Shown one piece after another: positions 52,273-61,852 of a stretch of 64,000 bases of DNA (position 1 is the stretch's first letter; each line of letters begins with the position of its first letter). The stretch comes from CBDBJK01 sp965206395 (lineage in GTDB: Bacteria > Chloroflexota > Dehalococcoidia > Lucifugimonadales > CATOSD01). The stretch covers positions 213,005-277,004 of the forward strand of contig CBDBJK010000033.1 of the NCBI GenBank assembly GCA_965206395.1, written 5' to 3'. Position numbers and translations under genes: made by a program. The notes under the pieces were generated by a model. The model saw only the letters and a program-made list of their open reading frames with translations. It made no database searches and was not told the origin of the DNA.

Positions 52273-53104
52273 GGTTGTGTTGACATTTCATCTGAGCCAT
52301 ATGAGAGCACCGACGAAGTTCAAGAATCCCAGGAAACGCGATGACAGCTTGTCAAAGCGAGAGAAGATATGCCGGTAGTGCTTGATCTTGTTGATGAAAC
52401 ACTCCACAAGGTGGCGCTCTCGGTAAAGGTACTCATCATACTCTCGTGGCGTCTTTCGATTTGACCGAGGTGGAATCACAGGTAACGCGCCCCTGCCCAG
52501 GATGCATTGGAGAAAATCCATCGAATCGTATCCCTTATCAGCAATCACATGCTCGGTTTCGAAATCAGCAATCAATGCCTGTGCCTGGGTGATGTCGTGA
52601 CGTTGACCTGCTGTGAGCTCAAAGCGCAACGGGTTGCCCAATCCATCCACGCTCACGTGGATCTTGGTACTGAACCCGCCTCGGCTCCGGCCAAGAGCTT
52701 GGGCCGATTGGCCACCGTTTTTTTGGAGGCTCCAGCAGCACAGGGATGAGCGCGAACCACGAAGTGCTATCACAGTGCTATCACAGTGCTATCAATGATG
52801 ACATGCTCCATATCGGGGTCTTGCACAAAATGCTGATGCATTCGTTCCCATACACCCTTTTCACACCAGCGTGCGAAGCGCTTATATACGCTGTTCCAGT
52901 GACCGTAGTGCTCAGGCAGCAGTCTCCAAGGAGCACCACTTCGTGCCATCCACAGGATGGCCTCGACGTAGCGCCTGCAATCGTCCTCCTCTCCAACGTA
53001 GAGGTCTGGGCATGAGCGCAGAAATTCAAGGATTTTCGACCATTGTTCATTGCGTAATTCAGTCGTTGACATGTATCCATTATGCACCAAATGTCAACAC
53101 AACC
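52273..53104 (-). mobile_element. IS5-family (IS1031-like) insertion sequence, inactivated
   Basis: 832 bp bounded by GGTTGTGTTGACATTT (52273) and its reverse complement ending 53104, with TA on both sides. It carries one transposase reading in the minus direction that is broken by a tandem microduplication. It truncates the sensor kinase gene at its right end. Confidence 0.88.
52288..53072 (-). pseudogene. IS5-family transposase disrupted by a tandem repeat
   Basis: The minus strand reads M-S-T-T-E-L-R-N-E-Q-W-S-K-I-L-E-F-L from 53072, to D-M-E-H-V-I-I-D-S-T-V-I-A-L and a stop near 52770. In another frame it continues K-K-N-G-G-Q-S-A-Q-A-L-G-R-S-R-G-G-F-S-T-K, V-I-A-D-K-G-Y-D-S and R-H-L-V-E-C-F-I-N-K-I-K-H. 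The break is caused by three copies of GATAGCACT spaced by GT (about 52765-52797), which add 24 bases containing TGA and TAG. A further A7 run (52717-52723 on the + strand as T7) is the normal frameshift site of this IS group. Confidence 0.8.
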
Positions 53105-54905
53105 TAGTCAGGTCGCCGAACTTCAGCAGACCAATGTCACGGTCACTGACGAATCGGGCCTAGTAATCGCTCGCGGCCATGAGCCAGAGCTTGCTGGAGA
53201 CGATCTGTCGTCCCGTTTAGAGGGTTTGCGATTGGCGCTCGCGGGACAGAAAGTAAGCGGCACGGAGGGCGGCGATGAACTAGGCCTTGCTCTACGCGGC
53301 TACGCTCCGGTGATGCGTGAGGGCGTTGTTGTTGGCGCAGTCATGATTGCCGACCCGATCGATGACCAGCTTTTGGAACGTCTGACTGGCAGCGGAACTA
53401 CCGCGACACAGGCCAGCGTGGAACCCGAGCCGATAGACGCGAAAGAGGATTGCGATACGTCGTCGAGCGTCGCGGCGACTTGCCGCTTTTCGTTGATCTC
53501 ACCGGCAGGACTTCCTGTGGCGACGCTTACGCTTCAGGTACCGCTGTCAGAAATCGAAAACGCTCGTGCTGACGCGCAACGTACTCTTTGGATAATCGGC
53601 GGAATAGTCCTCGCCATAAGCGCGTTGGTCGCCTGGATACTGGCAAGCTCCCTCACCAGACCCCTCGCGCGTTTGACGGCGTCCGCTGACCAGATATCCA
53701 GAGGCGAGTACAGCGAAACGACGAAAGGGCCAAGCGGGAGGGACGAGATTGGCAAGCTCGCTCGCGCGTTCGACACGATGCGCGAGCGAGTGGCCGAGGC
53801 GACAGGCGCTCTCAGGAAGGAGCGAGACGTGCTTGATGCCGTCCTCGAATCCGCAGGAGACGGCATCCTGATGACCGACCCAAAGGGTAACCGGGTTATA
53901 TCGAACGCTCGTTGGACAGAGCTTCTCGGAAGCGACGGTCTGTCAACAGCGCCGTCACTCAGGCGCATCGATAGCGAGAACGGCACTCTTGCCGACTTCG
54001 CGCATGCGTCGCTTGCCGCCGGCCCTGAATGGGAGGAGATAGGCGAATTCGAGAGAATTGATCCCTATGGCCGGTTTAACAGCTATACCGCTCCGGTGCG
54101 TGACCCTGAGAATCATGATTATGCCGATGGCAACTCTGTCATAGGTCGCATCTTCGTGCTCCGCGATGTGACGCGAGAAAGCGAGGCCGAGCGTATGCGC
54201 TCCGCTCTCATCTCAAGCGTCTCCCACGAGTTGCGCTCGCCGTTGACGGCGATTAAAGGGTACACCGATACCATGCTGGATGGTGGCCCCTGGGACGATG
54301 ACTCAGAGCGCGAATTTCTAGAGATTGTAAGGCAGTCTGCCGACAAGCTTTCAATACTCGTCGAGAACCTGCTGGATGCTGCCAAGGCGGAGGCCAAAAC
54401 GTGGAGCCTTGACCCTGAGCCCGTTCGTGTGGAGCGGATCGCCCAACAAGTGGTTACGCAGCGAAGCCTTCTATCACCCGACCATGCGCTTGAGTGCGTT
54501 GTCGAGCCTGACTTGCCGCTAGTTAACGCCGACCCTATGCGTGTGGAGCAGATCATCACGAATCTGATCGACAATGCCATCAAATACTCCCCCGGAGGAG
54601 GCCCGGTCAATGTACGGGTCGCGGACGGTGACGCGCTTGTCGTCAGCGTTAGCGACACGGGTATCGGCATTACTTCGGAAGACGCCGAGCACCTCTTTGA
54701 ACGCTTCTATCGTGTGGACAGCGATCAGGTTCGCAGAGCCAAAGGTGTAGGGCTAGGGCTGTTCATCTGCAAGAGCCTGGTAGAGGCTCAGGGAGGGCAC
54801 ATATGGGTGGAGAGCAGGCCAGACGGCGGCAGTACGTTCTCGTTCACCCTGCCGAAGTTGAAAGAGGTGGAAATCGAGGCTAATACGCTCCACCGTGTTG
54901 GGTAA
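53105..54905 (+). pseudogene. Two-component sensor histidine kinase, 5' end removed by IS
   Basis: The readable 600 residues begin inside a periplasmic sensor part (V-T-V-T-D-E-S-G-L-V-I-A-R). They continue through one membrane helix (T-L-W-I-I-G-G-I-V-L-A-I-S-A-L-V-A-W-I-L), HAMP (L-T-R-P-L-A-R-L-T-A-S-A-D-Q-I), PAS, HisKA with H-box S-V-S-H-E-L-R-S-P-L-T-A-I-K-G and HATPase with N-L-I-D-N-A-I-K-Y-S-P, D-T-G-I-G-I and G-L-G-L-F-I-C-K-S-L. The start codon and first membrane helix are missing. An ATG within the IS (53082) is in frame, so a cytosolic-type truncated kinase could still be made. The response regulator gene follows by 40 bases. Confidence 0.82.
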
Positions 54906-54945
54906 TTAGAATCCTGAACCACCGTTGTTTCCAGGAGGCAGTCTT

Positions 54946-55637
54946 TTGAGCAATGAGCGAATTCTGGTTGTAGACGATGACCCATTGATTGTTCGCCTCG
55001 TTCGGATGAACCTGGAGCGGGCTACCATGTGCTAACTGCCGTCGACGGCAAGGAGGCCCTGGAGCAGGTCGCCTCCGAGTTGCCTGATCTCATTATCCTC
55101 GACCTTATGCTGCCGGAGATAGACGGCTACGAGGTGTGCCGCCGCATCCGCGAGTTCTCTCTTGCGCCGGTGGTAATGCTTACGGCCAAAGGGGAGCAGG
55201 TAGACAAGCTGCATGGCTTCGAGGTTGGTGCAGACGATTATCTGACCAAACCCTTTGCTCCACTGGAGCTTTTGGCGCGGATACAGGCGGTCATCCGACG
55301 CAGCCAACAAGGGGTATCTCCCAGCACGCCTGCCGTCGTGAACTGTGGTGATATCTCCATTGACCTTGCCCGACGCCGCGTGACGGTTAAGGGCGAAGCA
55401 GTGAGGCTGACTCGTACAGAGTTCCAGCTACTTCAGCAACTCGCACTTAACGTTGGCAAAGTTCTTTCTCACACAGAACTGCTTACCAATGTATGGGGGC
55501 CAGAATATAGGGATGACCGAGACTATCTGTGGGCATACGTTCGACACCTGCGCCGCAAGCTGGAACCTGACCCGGAACATCCGGTCCATATCCTGAGCGA
55601 ACCTGGGTTCGGATACGTATTAGAATGCACTGTATAG
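54946..55637 (+). pseudogene. OmpR/PhoB-type response regulator, frameshifted
   Basis: TTG at 54946 follows AGGAGGCAG and begins L-S-N-E-R-I-L-V-V-D-D-D-P-L-I-V-R-L. At about 55015-55022 the frame breaks (L-E-R then TGC TAA) and continues in another frame Y-H-V-L-T-A-V-D-G-K-E-A-L-E-Q-V with the phospho-acceptor in L-I-I-L-D-L-M-L-P and the Lys in T-K-P-F. The winged helix domain (V-R-L-T-R-T-E-F-Q-L-L-Q, T-N-V-W-G-P-E-Y, V-R-H-L-R-R-K-L) ends at 55637. Inserting one base in GAGCGGGCTAC gives a normal 230-residue protein. Real mutation or single-base error. Confidence 0.82.
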
Positions 55638-55732
55638 TACCTGGGCATCCTAAATGATAATCGCTCTTCCCAGACACGCAGCTATACGGAGACGAATGAC
55701 TACGTAATCATTCACCCACGAGTCTCAAGGCC

Positions 55733-56635
55733 CTACGGCGCGGACGGGACTGGCATTCCGGGAATCTTCAGCCGAATACAAATCAACTCGCTCCACAGCG
55801 TGATGTAAAGAGTCTGCCAGTCTTCTCCACCCCATCCGACATTCGTGGACTGCTTATCGTCCCCAACAAGGATTGTTCCAAGGTGCTTGCCACTTGAGTC
55901 CATAATCCAAACCCCTCCAGGCCCTGTGCAATACACATTCCCCTCCACATCCACCTTCATGCCATCGGGAACTCCTCGCGCTTCCCTCTTTAACTCACAG
56001 AACACACGGTCAGTTCCTAACGCAAGCATCCCATTTGGCTGCATGTCGAACGCCCGTATGTGCCCCTTACGGCTGTCATCTATGTAGAGAACGCTCTCGT
56101 CTGGTGAGAAGGCTAGCCCGTTGGGAACGACGAAATCCCGAACCAAAAGATTGATAGTGCCCAGGTCAGGAGAAACTCTGTAAACCCCGGCGAAGTCCAG
56201 GTCCAGGTCAGGGGCAGGCCCTCCAGGGTCGGTGAAGTATATGCTTCCGTCTGACTTCACCACGACGTCATTGGGACGGTTGAGCCGCGTCCCGCGATAG
56301 CTGCCCGCTACTACGGTGATGCTGCCATCAGGTTCAGCCCGCGTAACACGCCGAGCGCCACCTTCACAGGCTATAAGTCTCCCTTGAAGGTCTCGTGTGA
56401 GGCCATTTGCATAGTTGGTGGGTTCATGGACCAGGCTTACACCCTCGCCAGCCGCCCACTTCATTCTTCTGTTGTTGCCGATGTCGCTGAAAAGGAGATA
56501 TCCATCCTCTTTCCACCAGAGAGGCCCCTCGGCGGGCAACCCATCTGGCCTGCTAAAGCCACTACCAAGTTCCTCAATATCCTGGTCCAAATTGACGATG
56601 CGTTCCAGTTCTGGAGAGACTTGCTCAATAGGCAT
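55733..56635 (-). CDS. SMP-30/gluconolactonase-family protein
   Basis: A 300-residue six-bladed propeller: E-G-P-L-W-W-K-E-D-G-Y-L-L-F-S-D-I is the first calcium/metal Glu with its context, N-R-P-N-D-V-V-V-K-S-D-G-S-I-Y-F-T-D-P supplies the Asn, and P-N-G-L-A-F-S-P-D-E-S-V-L-Y-I-D-D-S the Asp. The C-terminal G-P-G-G-V-W-I-M-D and T-L-Y-I-T are typical. It hydrolyses sugar-lactone or similar lactones. Stands alone. ATG at 56635 with GGAGG upstream. Confidence 0.92.
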   Translation of the reverse strand: MPIEQVSPELERIVNLDQDIEELGSGFSRPDGLPAEGPLWWKEDGYLLFSDIGNNRRMKWAAGEGVSLVHEPTNYANGLTRDLQGRLIACEGGARRVTRAEPDGSITVVAGSYRGTRLNRPNDVVVKSDGSIYFTDPGGPAPDLDLDFAGVYRVSPDLGTINLLVRDFVVPNGLAFSPDESVLYIDDSRKGHIRAFDMQPNGMLALGTDRVFCELKREARGVPDGMKVDVEGNVYCTGPGGVWIMDSSGKHLGTILVGDDKQSTNVGWGGEDWQTLYITLWSELICIRLKIPGMPVPSAP

Positions 56636-57136
56636 GATAGCCTCCTTTGGTCATTTAGCTTCGATTAGCTGTTCAGTCACCAGAATATTACATGAACACG
56701 ATCATATATCAAGAGGCGATAGTGCTCAGTGGGGTTTACATCGGCTGAATGCCAATCTGGAAAGTCCGGGATAAGACATCTGCGATTGCATTGTCTTGAT
56801 GGCATAAGCGACTACAGGTTACTTTGCTGGTAGTGACTGCTTCGTTCCCTTTTGACCCTGTATACAGCCGTTCCACAATTCGTGGCTGAATTCTTACTCA
56901 AGAAATTTTCAGCGTTTTTTCAGGACTCTCTGTTGGATTTTTGGCGTTCTGCGAGGCCCACCCCCATACACTTCTATTTGCAGACAGACGGAAATTTGAG
57001 GCCAGGTCATGAATGTCAGCAATATGTGAGCTTAGTGTCAGCCTCCTGTCATGTAAGATGCCCGTTTACTGTTTAGCATTGGAAACGCGTTAAGAACTCA
57101 CAGTGATCCTGCAAGAAAAGTAAGGAGAAACTCATA
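56636..57136. other. Intergenic stretch between divergent SMP-30 and GcvT genes
   Basis: About 500 bases. No recognisable gene or RNA; presumably holds two divergent promoters. Confidence 0.5.
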
Positions 57137-58357
57137 ATGGTCAACATCACAGCACTCCCCATCATCAGCCCAGTATCCAACATGATCGTCAGCTACATAG
57201 AAAACAAGAACAGGTCTAATGGGCAGACGCTTCCTCAAATGCCCCTGAACTCCATGCATGTGGCTTTGGGTGCTGAGATGGCACCGATGGCCGGATGGGA
57301 GCTACCGATGCAGTTCTCAAGTAGGGAAGGCGAAGTCGCAGCTGTTAGAAATCATGCGGGCGTATTCGACATATCCTTCCTGGGTCAAGTATACATCTCA
57401 GGGTCTCAGGCTCCAGAGCTTATGGACTGGGTGATGACCGTCTCCGCCTCCAACATGCGAGTGGGAAGGGCCAGGTACACGCTGATGGTTAACGAAGAGG
57501 GCGGAATCATGGAGGACATGGTATTCTTCCGCATGGCCGAAGACCGATACCTCCTGGTTTTGAACACTGGCAATCACGAGAAGGTGGTCTCGTGGATTCA
57601 GCACTGGATAGACAAGAAATTTCCTGCCGTCGCCATAAACGACCAGACCCGTGACACGGTGCAAATGGCTCTACAGGGGCCGAACGCGGCGGCAGTCCTG
57701 GATCAACTCTTTGTCTTTGAGGGTGACAAGAAGCCATCGACGATGAAACGCTTCTCCTGGAAGGAAGGAGAGTTTCTTGGGAAACGCGCCTTCGTGTCGC
57801 GCACGGGCTACACCGGAGAGGACGGGTTCGAGCTGATAGTGGATGTCGAGGACGCGGCCCTCGTCTGGAACTCACTGCTGGTACGAGGAGTCGTACCCTG
57901 TGGGATGCTTGCTCACGACATCCTGGGACTGGAGGCTGGTCTTCCTCACTATGGCAACGAGATTGACGAGAATACCACTCCCATCGAGGCTGGGCTACAG
58001 AAATTTGTCCGGTTCGACGAGCAGTACGTAGGCTCGGACGCGCTGCTGATTCAGCATGAGAAAGGAGCGGAAAGGATGCTGATAGGATTGAAGGCATCAG
58101 GCAGTTTTGCTCTTCAACGAGGAGATCGGGTTTTACTCGATGGCGTGAAAGTAGGCAGTATTGCGAGCGCAACTTACTCGCCCACACTCAACACCGACAT
58201 AGCAATGGCCTACGTGGCAGCCGACTGTGTCAAAGAAACAGGCTTTGATGTAGATGCTGCGGGGCAGATCGTACGAGCGCAGAAAGCAACTGGCCCGTTC
58301 TATGTCAGGTCTCAAACGAAGCTAGAGCAGAGGGAGCTTCTTAAAGTTGCCGCCTAG
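57137..58357 (+). CDS. gcvT: GcvT-like aminomethyltransferase / folate-dependent demethylase
   Basis: A 406-residue protein. The GcvT fold begins around residue 39 (M-H-V-A-L-G-A-E-M-A-P-M-A-G-W-E-L-P) and shows Q-F-S-S-R-E-G-E-V-A-A-V-R-N-H-A-G-V-F-D-I-S, A-R-Y-T-L-M-V-N-E-E-G-G-I-M-E-D, R-T-G-Y-T-G-E-D-G-F-E and G-L-E-A-G-L-P-H-Y-G-N-E-I. The first 38 residues are an unusual extension; ATG at 57137 has AAGGAG upstream. Glycine cleavage T-protein or a related dimethylglycine/sarcosine-type demethylase are both possible. No gcvH or gcvP is nearby, which leans to a stand-alone catabolic demethylase. Confidence 0.85.
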   Translation: MVNITALPIISPVSNMIVSYIENKNRSNGQTLPQMPLNSMHVALGAEMAPMAGWELPMQFSSREGEVAAVRNHAGVFDISFLGQVYISGSQAPELMDWVMTVSASNMRVGRARYTLMVNEEGGIMEDMVFFRMAEDRYLLVLNTGNHEKVVSWIQHWIDKKFPAVAINDQTRDTVQMALQGPNAAAVLDQLFVFEGDKKPSTMKRFSWKEGEFLGKRAFVSRTGYTGEDGFELIVDVEDAALVWNSLLVRGVVPCGMLAHDILGLEAGLPHYGNEIDENTTPIEAGLQKFVRFDEQYVGSDALLIQHEKGAERMLIGLKASGSFALQRGDRVLLDGVKVGSIASATYSPTLNTDIAMAYVAADCVKETGFDVDAAGQIVRAQKATGPFYVRSQTKLEQRELLKVAA

Positions 58358-58432
58358 AACGACAGCTCTCTGAACTCGACTTTGTACGTTCCAGTTGCGC
58401 ATTATTGCGAAGACCTACAATTAATGGTCAGT

Positions 58433-58468
58433 AATCGGCAGGCTCGATATACAAAGAGCCTGCCGATT
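58433..58468. terminator. Bidirectional terminator hairpin
   Basis: AATCGGCAGGCTC pairs with GAGCCTGCCGATT across a ten-base loop, between the convergent gcvT-like and hydrolase genes. It has no long T-run. Confidence 0.75.
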
Positions 58469-58519
58469 GCCATGCAATAAGACCCTGAGCGATAAGACAG
58501 GTATTTATGCGTTGCCCTG

Positions 58520-59371
58520 CTACCGCTTGTCTCCCCCGAGAAGGAAAGAGGTAACAGCCGTAATAAACTCCTGGGGCTTGTCCACGGTTACAACGTGACC
58601 TGCTCCCGCCACGTCTATCCAGTCGAATTCCTTCGCTACCTCTTTCATGCGCTTAAGGGTGTCGTCCGAGACCAGAATGCTCTCGGCCCCTCTGACCTCC
58701 AGGATAGGGCAAGGTATAGTCTCCACCGCTTTCCAGTACCTACCGATGAGGTCCGGGTCTGTCATGTCCGGCAACGCGATATTGAAAAGAGACCCGTCGG
58801 CCTTCCACGTCCACTGGCCGTCCTCTCGCTGTCGCATCTTGTCCTCGGCGTCCTTGCGAATCTGAGCGTCACTGGCCCAGGGATTGCCCTGTCGCATCCA
58901 CAATTCGGCAGCATCCAGCGTTGGAAATTCCATTGGAGTCGGCGGACGTTGTCCTGATTGTGCCATAGACTCAGGGCTAGGCTCAGGAGCAATGTCAACT
59001 ATCACAATCCTCTCCACCCGCTCTGGGTGGTCAGCCGTGTAGAGCAGGGAGTGCCAGCCGCCCATTGAAAGGCCAGCCAAGACGAACTTTGAGAGGCCCA
59101 GTGCGTCCACGAAAGCGGCAAGGTCTTCGACAAACCTGTCTCTCGCGTAGCCGGTATCCGCCCACTGGCTCTCACCGTGACCCCGCTGGTCGACGGCGAA
59201 CACGTGATAGTAGGGCGACATCGCCTCGGCGAACTCATCCCAGATGAGGGCTTGGCCGGTATGACCATGAAGGCAGACAAGAGGCGTTTTGCCAGCAGTG
59301 CCCCAATCAAGATACCGCAGCTTAACGCCGTTGACGGTTACATGCTTCTCCTGGGCTTTAACGGTTGTCAT
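58520..59371 (-). CDS. Alpha/beta hydrolase
   Basis: A 283-residue hydrolase: oxyanion strand L-V-C-L-H-G-H-T-G, nucleophile V-L-A-G-L-S-M-G-G-W, acid probably in V-R-G-A-E-S-I-L-V-S-D-D, and His in G-A-G-H-V-V-T-V-D-K-P. The pattern fits the MhpC/epoxide-hydrolase-like class of small-ester or C-C bond hydrolases. ATG at 59371 has AGGAGG upstream. Substrate not determinable. Confidence 0.9.
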   Translation of the reverse strand: MTTVKAQEKHVTVNGVKLRYLDWGTAGKTPLVCLHGHTGQALIWDEFAEAMSPYYHVFAVDQRGHGESQWADTGYARDRFVEDLAAFVDALGLSKFVLAGLSMGGWHSLLYTADHPERVERIVIVDIAPEPSPESMAQSGQRPPTPMEFPTLDAAELWMRQGNPWASDAQIRKDAEDKMRQREDGQWTWKADGSLFNIALPDMTDPDLIGRYWKAVETIPCPILEVRGAESILVSDDTLKRMKEVAKEFDWIDVAGAGHVVTVDKPQEFITAVTSFLLGGDKR

Positions 59372-59642
59372 GGACTTCCTCCTATAGTTTCATCTGGGTT
59401 ACGCTTCGGCACAGACCGATTTCTAACGGGAAATTGGCACAACAGCATGATATTGCAGTCAGATAATCGACGCAACCTCTGTCGAATGTGAACGCCGTCT
59501 CCCCTTGACCTAAATTCAGAGCAAATGCCGCCGCCTTACCTGCTATAATGGCGTCGCATTCCAGATGACAGGTTAGATTTGTTCTGGTATCTTCGTAGGC
59601 TGAATCAAGCCTGATACAGATATCAACTTGCAAGGGGGTTAA

Positions 59643-59987
59643 GTGAAATTTTACACCTGGACTCGATGAAGCACTTGTAAGAAGGTGAAAGCGTCGCTTT
59701 CCCAAAGGGATATTGAAATAGACGAAAGGGACTTTTTCAGAGACCCATTCACAGAAGATGAACTTCGCGGACTACTGGGAAATACCCCTCCTTCAGAGAT
59801 ATTCTCCTGGAGAAGTCCCTCTATGAAAAAGATGAACCTCAACAAGGATGAACTTTCTAATGACGACCTTATTCGCTTGATGGTGCAAGAACCCCGTCTC
59901 GTCCGTCGCCCCTTGATAGAGGTCAACGGTCAGATCATCGTGGGCAGCGATAAACAGGCGATGTCCGAGGCTTTCCCCGAAGCATGA
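59643..59987 (+). CDS. Candidate selenoprotein of the ArsC/Spx family
   Basis: GTG at 59643 with AAGGGGG five bases upstream opens M-K-F-Y-T-W-T-R, then TGA at 59667-59669, then S-T-C-K-K-V-K-A-S-L-S-Q-R-D. It runs to 59987 (114 codons) with no other stop. ArsC/Spx-family proteins start with a strand followed by C-x-x-C (typically C-S-T-C-R-K-A); the TGA takes the place of the first cysteine, giving U-S-T-C. The rest is ordinary for the family: I-E-I-D-E-R-D-F-F, F-T-E-D-E-L-R-G-L-L, L-V-R-R-P-L-I-E-V-N-G-Q-I-I-V-G. If TGA were a stop, a GTG at 59685 would make a protein without the active site. A stem-loop suited as SECIS follows the TGA. It probably acts as a thiol/selenol redox enzyme. Confidence 0.75.
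59687..59701 (+). promoter_or_regulatory. Possible bacterial SECIS stem-loop
   Basis: GAAAGC pairs with GCTTTC across the loop GTC. The loop begins 23 bases after the TGA at 59667-59669, starts with G, and sits on a six-bp stem. These fit the general description of bacterial SECIS elements (apical loop 16-37 bases from the UGA, small loop with G in the first two positions). The stem is short and its lower part is imperfect. Confidence 0.5.
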
Positions 59988-60559
59988 TTTGAAATATGGT
60001 AAGTGTTCAGCCTTTCCTGTATATTCGCACGAGGCTGGATGTACTGCGCTGAAGGGCATTCAAATGAATGCCGCAAATTTGACAATAAGGGTCGAAACGT
60101 GATTATATACGGGTTAGAGGGTGAAAATAGGAAATCTGGAATCCAAAGAGGAAACGCCATCCAGTGGCGGTTTTCGTTGAGATTTGATAAGAAGATGAGG
60201 ACCAGGTAGCATCCATACCTGGGAAAGCTTATCAGATCGGCATTATGGAGGCTTACATGAGTTGCTTACGACTATTGCAACGCTCTAATTTCACAACCTC
60301 TGCTTACAATCCATAAATCGAACTACTTCACATTTCAATTAACCCTGCGCGCCAGCACACATCGGGGTTTAATACCACCCACCGGGTTTCCCTTTCGCCA
60401 TAAAAATGAGAATCCACACCCCGTTGCTGCCTGCCGCTAAGGTAATATGCGATGTTCAGACGTTGCGTCGCCCACCAGCTTTTGCTGAGTTCGTTCATGT
60501 CGATGACAACGAACCGAGGGCAGGTGGAGTGGATGCATTAAACCAGAGAGAGTAACTTA
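59988..60559. other. Intergenic stretch upstream of proV
   Basis: About 570 bases. Short frames are without family features. No clear RNA or repeat; probably carries the proV promoter and leader. Confidence 0.5.
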
Positions 60560-61807
60560 ATGAGTCAGGCAAATCATATACAAGTCAGAAACCTCTGGAA
60601 GGTGTTCGGTAAGAATCCAGAACAGGCTCTTGAAGAGGAATTCCTCTCCAAGAGCCGTACAGAAATCCAGCAGGAGTTGGGGCTTGTAGTAGCCCTGCGA
60701 GACGTGTCATTCGACGTAAACGTCGGAGAAATCTTCGTCGTCATGGGCCTTTCTGGTAGCGGTAAATCAACACTCGTTCGCTGCCTTACGCGCCTCATCG
60801 AGGCGACTCAAGGGCAGGTTCTGGTGGATGGAGAAGACGTTACAGAGTACCTGCCAGACCAGTTGATCGAGTTCAGACGCAAGAAAGTAGCGATGGTGTT
60901 TCAGCATTTTGGACTACTCCCTCACCGGCGAGTCCTCGATAACGTTGCCTACGGCCTGGAAGTCCAGGGCATGGACAAGGCAGAACGCTACGAACAGGCC
61001 ATGAAAGCAATCGAGACTGTCGGCCTCGCAGGATGGGAAGATTACTATCCCGACGAGATGAGCGGAGGTATGCAGCAGCGTGTAGGTCTTGCGAGGGCGT
61101 TGGCAGTTGACCCGGAGATACTGTTGATGGATGAGCCTTTCAGCGGACTTGATCCACTCATCCGGCGCGAGATGCAGGATGAGCTGGCGAGTCTTCAGTC
61201 GGAGCTTCACAAGACCATCGTATTCATCACGCACGATCTCAACGAGGCCCTAAAATTGGGTGATCGGATCGCCATAATGCGGGACGGCGAGATCATCCAA
61301 CTTGGAACTCCGCAGGAAATCGTCATGCATCCAGCCGACGATTACGTCAGCGAGTTCGTGAGCGACGTGTCCAAGGCGAAGGTCATAGGCGCAGGCAGCA
61401 TCATGCGGGAGCCGAGAATCGTAATTCAGGATTCACAAGAGCCTGGCGCGGCGCTGGAGCTAATGCGCGGCAGCGCTTCAGGGGTGGCCTTCCTGGTCGG
61501 CGCTGAGAACGTGCTGAAAGGCGTGCTGACCGATAAGCAGGTGTCCGACTCGGCAAAAGAGGGCAAGGCTGACCTTCGTGACGTGGCCGCCCATCATGCG
61601 GTAGCCGCCTCAATCGATACCCCGGTCGAAGACCTCATTCCGCTGGCCGCTGAAAGTCAGCAACCTATTCCCATAGTCGACGACAGTGGTCGTCTCGTAG
61701 GCGAAGTGCATCGGACTGCGTTACTGGCTGGGCTTGCAGGAGATGCTCCAGGCACTAACGGTAAGCATTCATCCATTGATTCTAATAATGGACGCAGCAA
61801 TTCATAG
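60560..61807 (+). CDS. proV: Glycine betaine/proline ABC transporter ATP-binding protein
   Basis: A 415-residue ATPase of the ProV/OpuAA type: an N-terminal extension V-R-N-L-W-K-V-F-G, Walker A G-L-S-G-S-G-K-S-T-L-V-R, signature M-S-G-G-M-Q-Q-R-V, Walker B I-L-L-M-D-E-P-F-S-G-L-D-P, H-loop T-H-D-L-N-E-A, and a C-terminal CBS-domain pair (from about 285). The CBS domains are the osmosensing part of such transporters. It precedes proW by 45 bases. Confidence 0.94.
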   Translation: MSQANHIQVRNLWKVFGKNPEQALEEEFLSKSRTEIQQELGLVVALRDVSFDVNVGEIFVVMGLSGSGKSTLVRCLTRLIEATQGQVLVDGEDVTEYLPDQLIEFRRKKVAMVFQHFGLLPHRRVLDNVAYGLEVQGMDKAERYEQAMKAIETVGLAGWEDYYPDEMSGGMQQRVGLARALAVDPEILLMDEPFSGLDPLIRREMQDELASLQSELHKTIVFITHDLNEALKLGDRIAIMRDGEIIQLGTPQEIVMHPADDYVSEFVSDVSKAKVIGAGSIMREPRIVIQDSQEPGAALELMRGSASGVAFLVGAENVLKGVLTDKQVSDSAKEGKADLRDVAAHHAVAASIDTPVEDLIPLAAESQQPIPIVDDSGRLVGEVHRTALLAGLAGDAPGTNGKHSSIDSNNGRSNS

Positions 61808-61852
61808 GAAACACATTGCTCTCGGCCGTTCATCGAATTCAGGAGGTATAAC

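Noticed and set aside
52765..52797. TGA in the IS1031-like transposase as a selenocysteine codon
   Set aside because: It lies in a tandem repeat expansion together with a TAG, in a position without a conserved cysteine.
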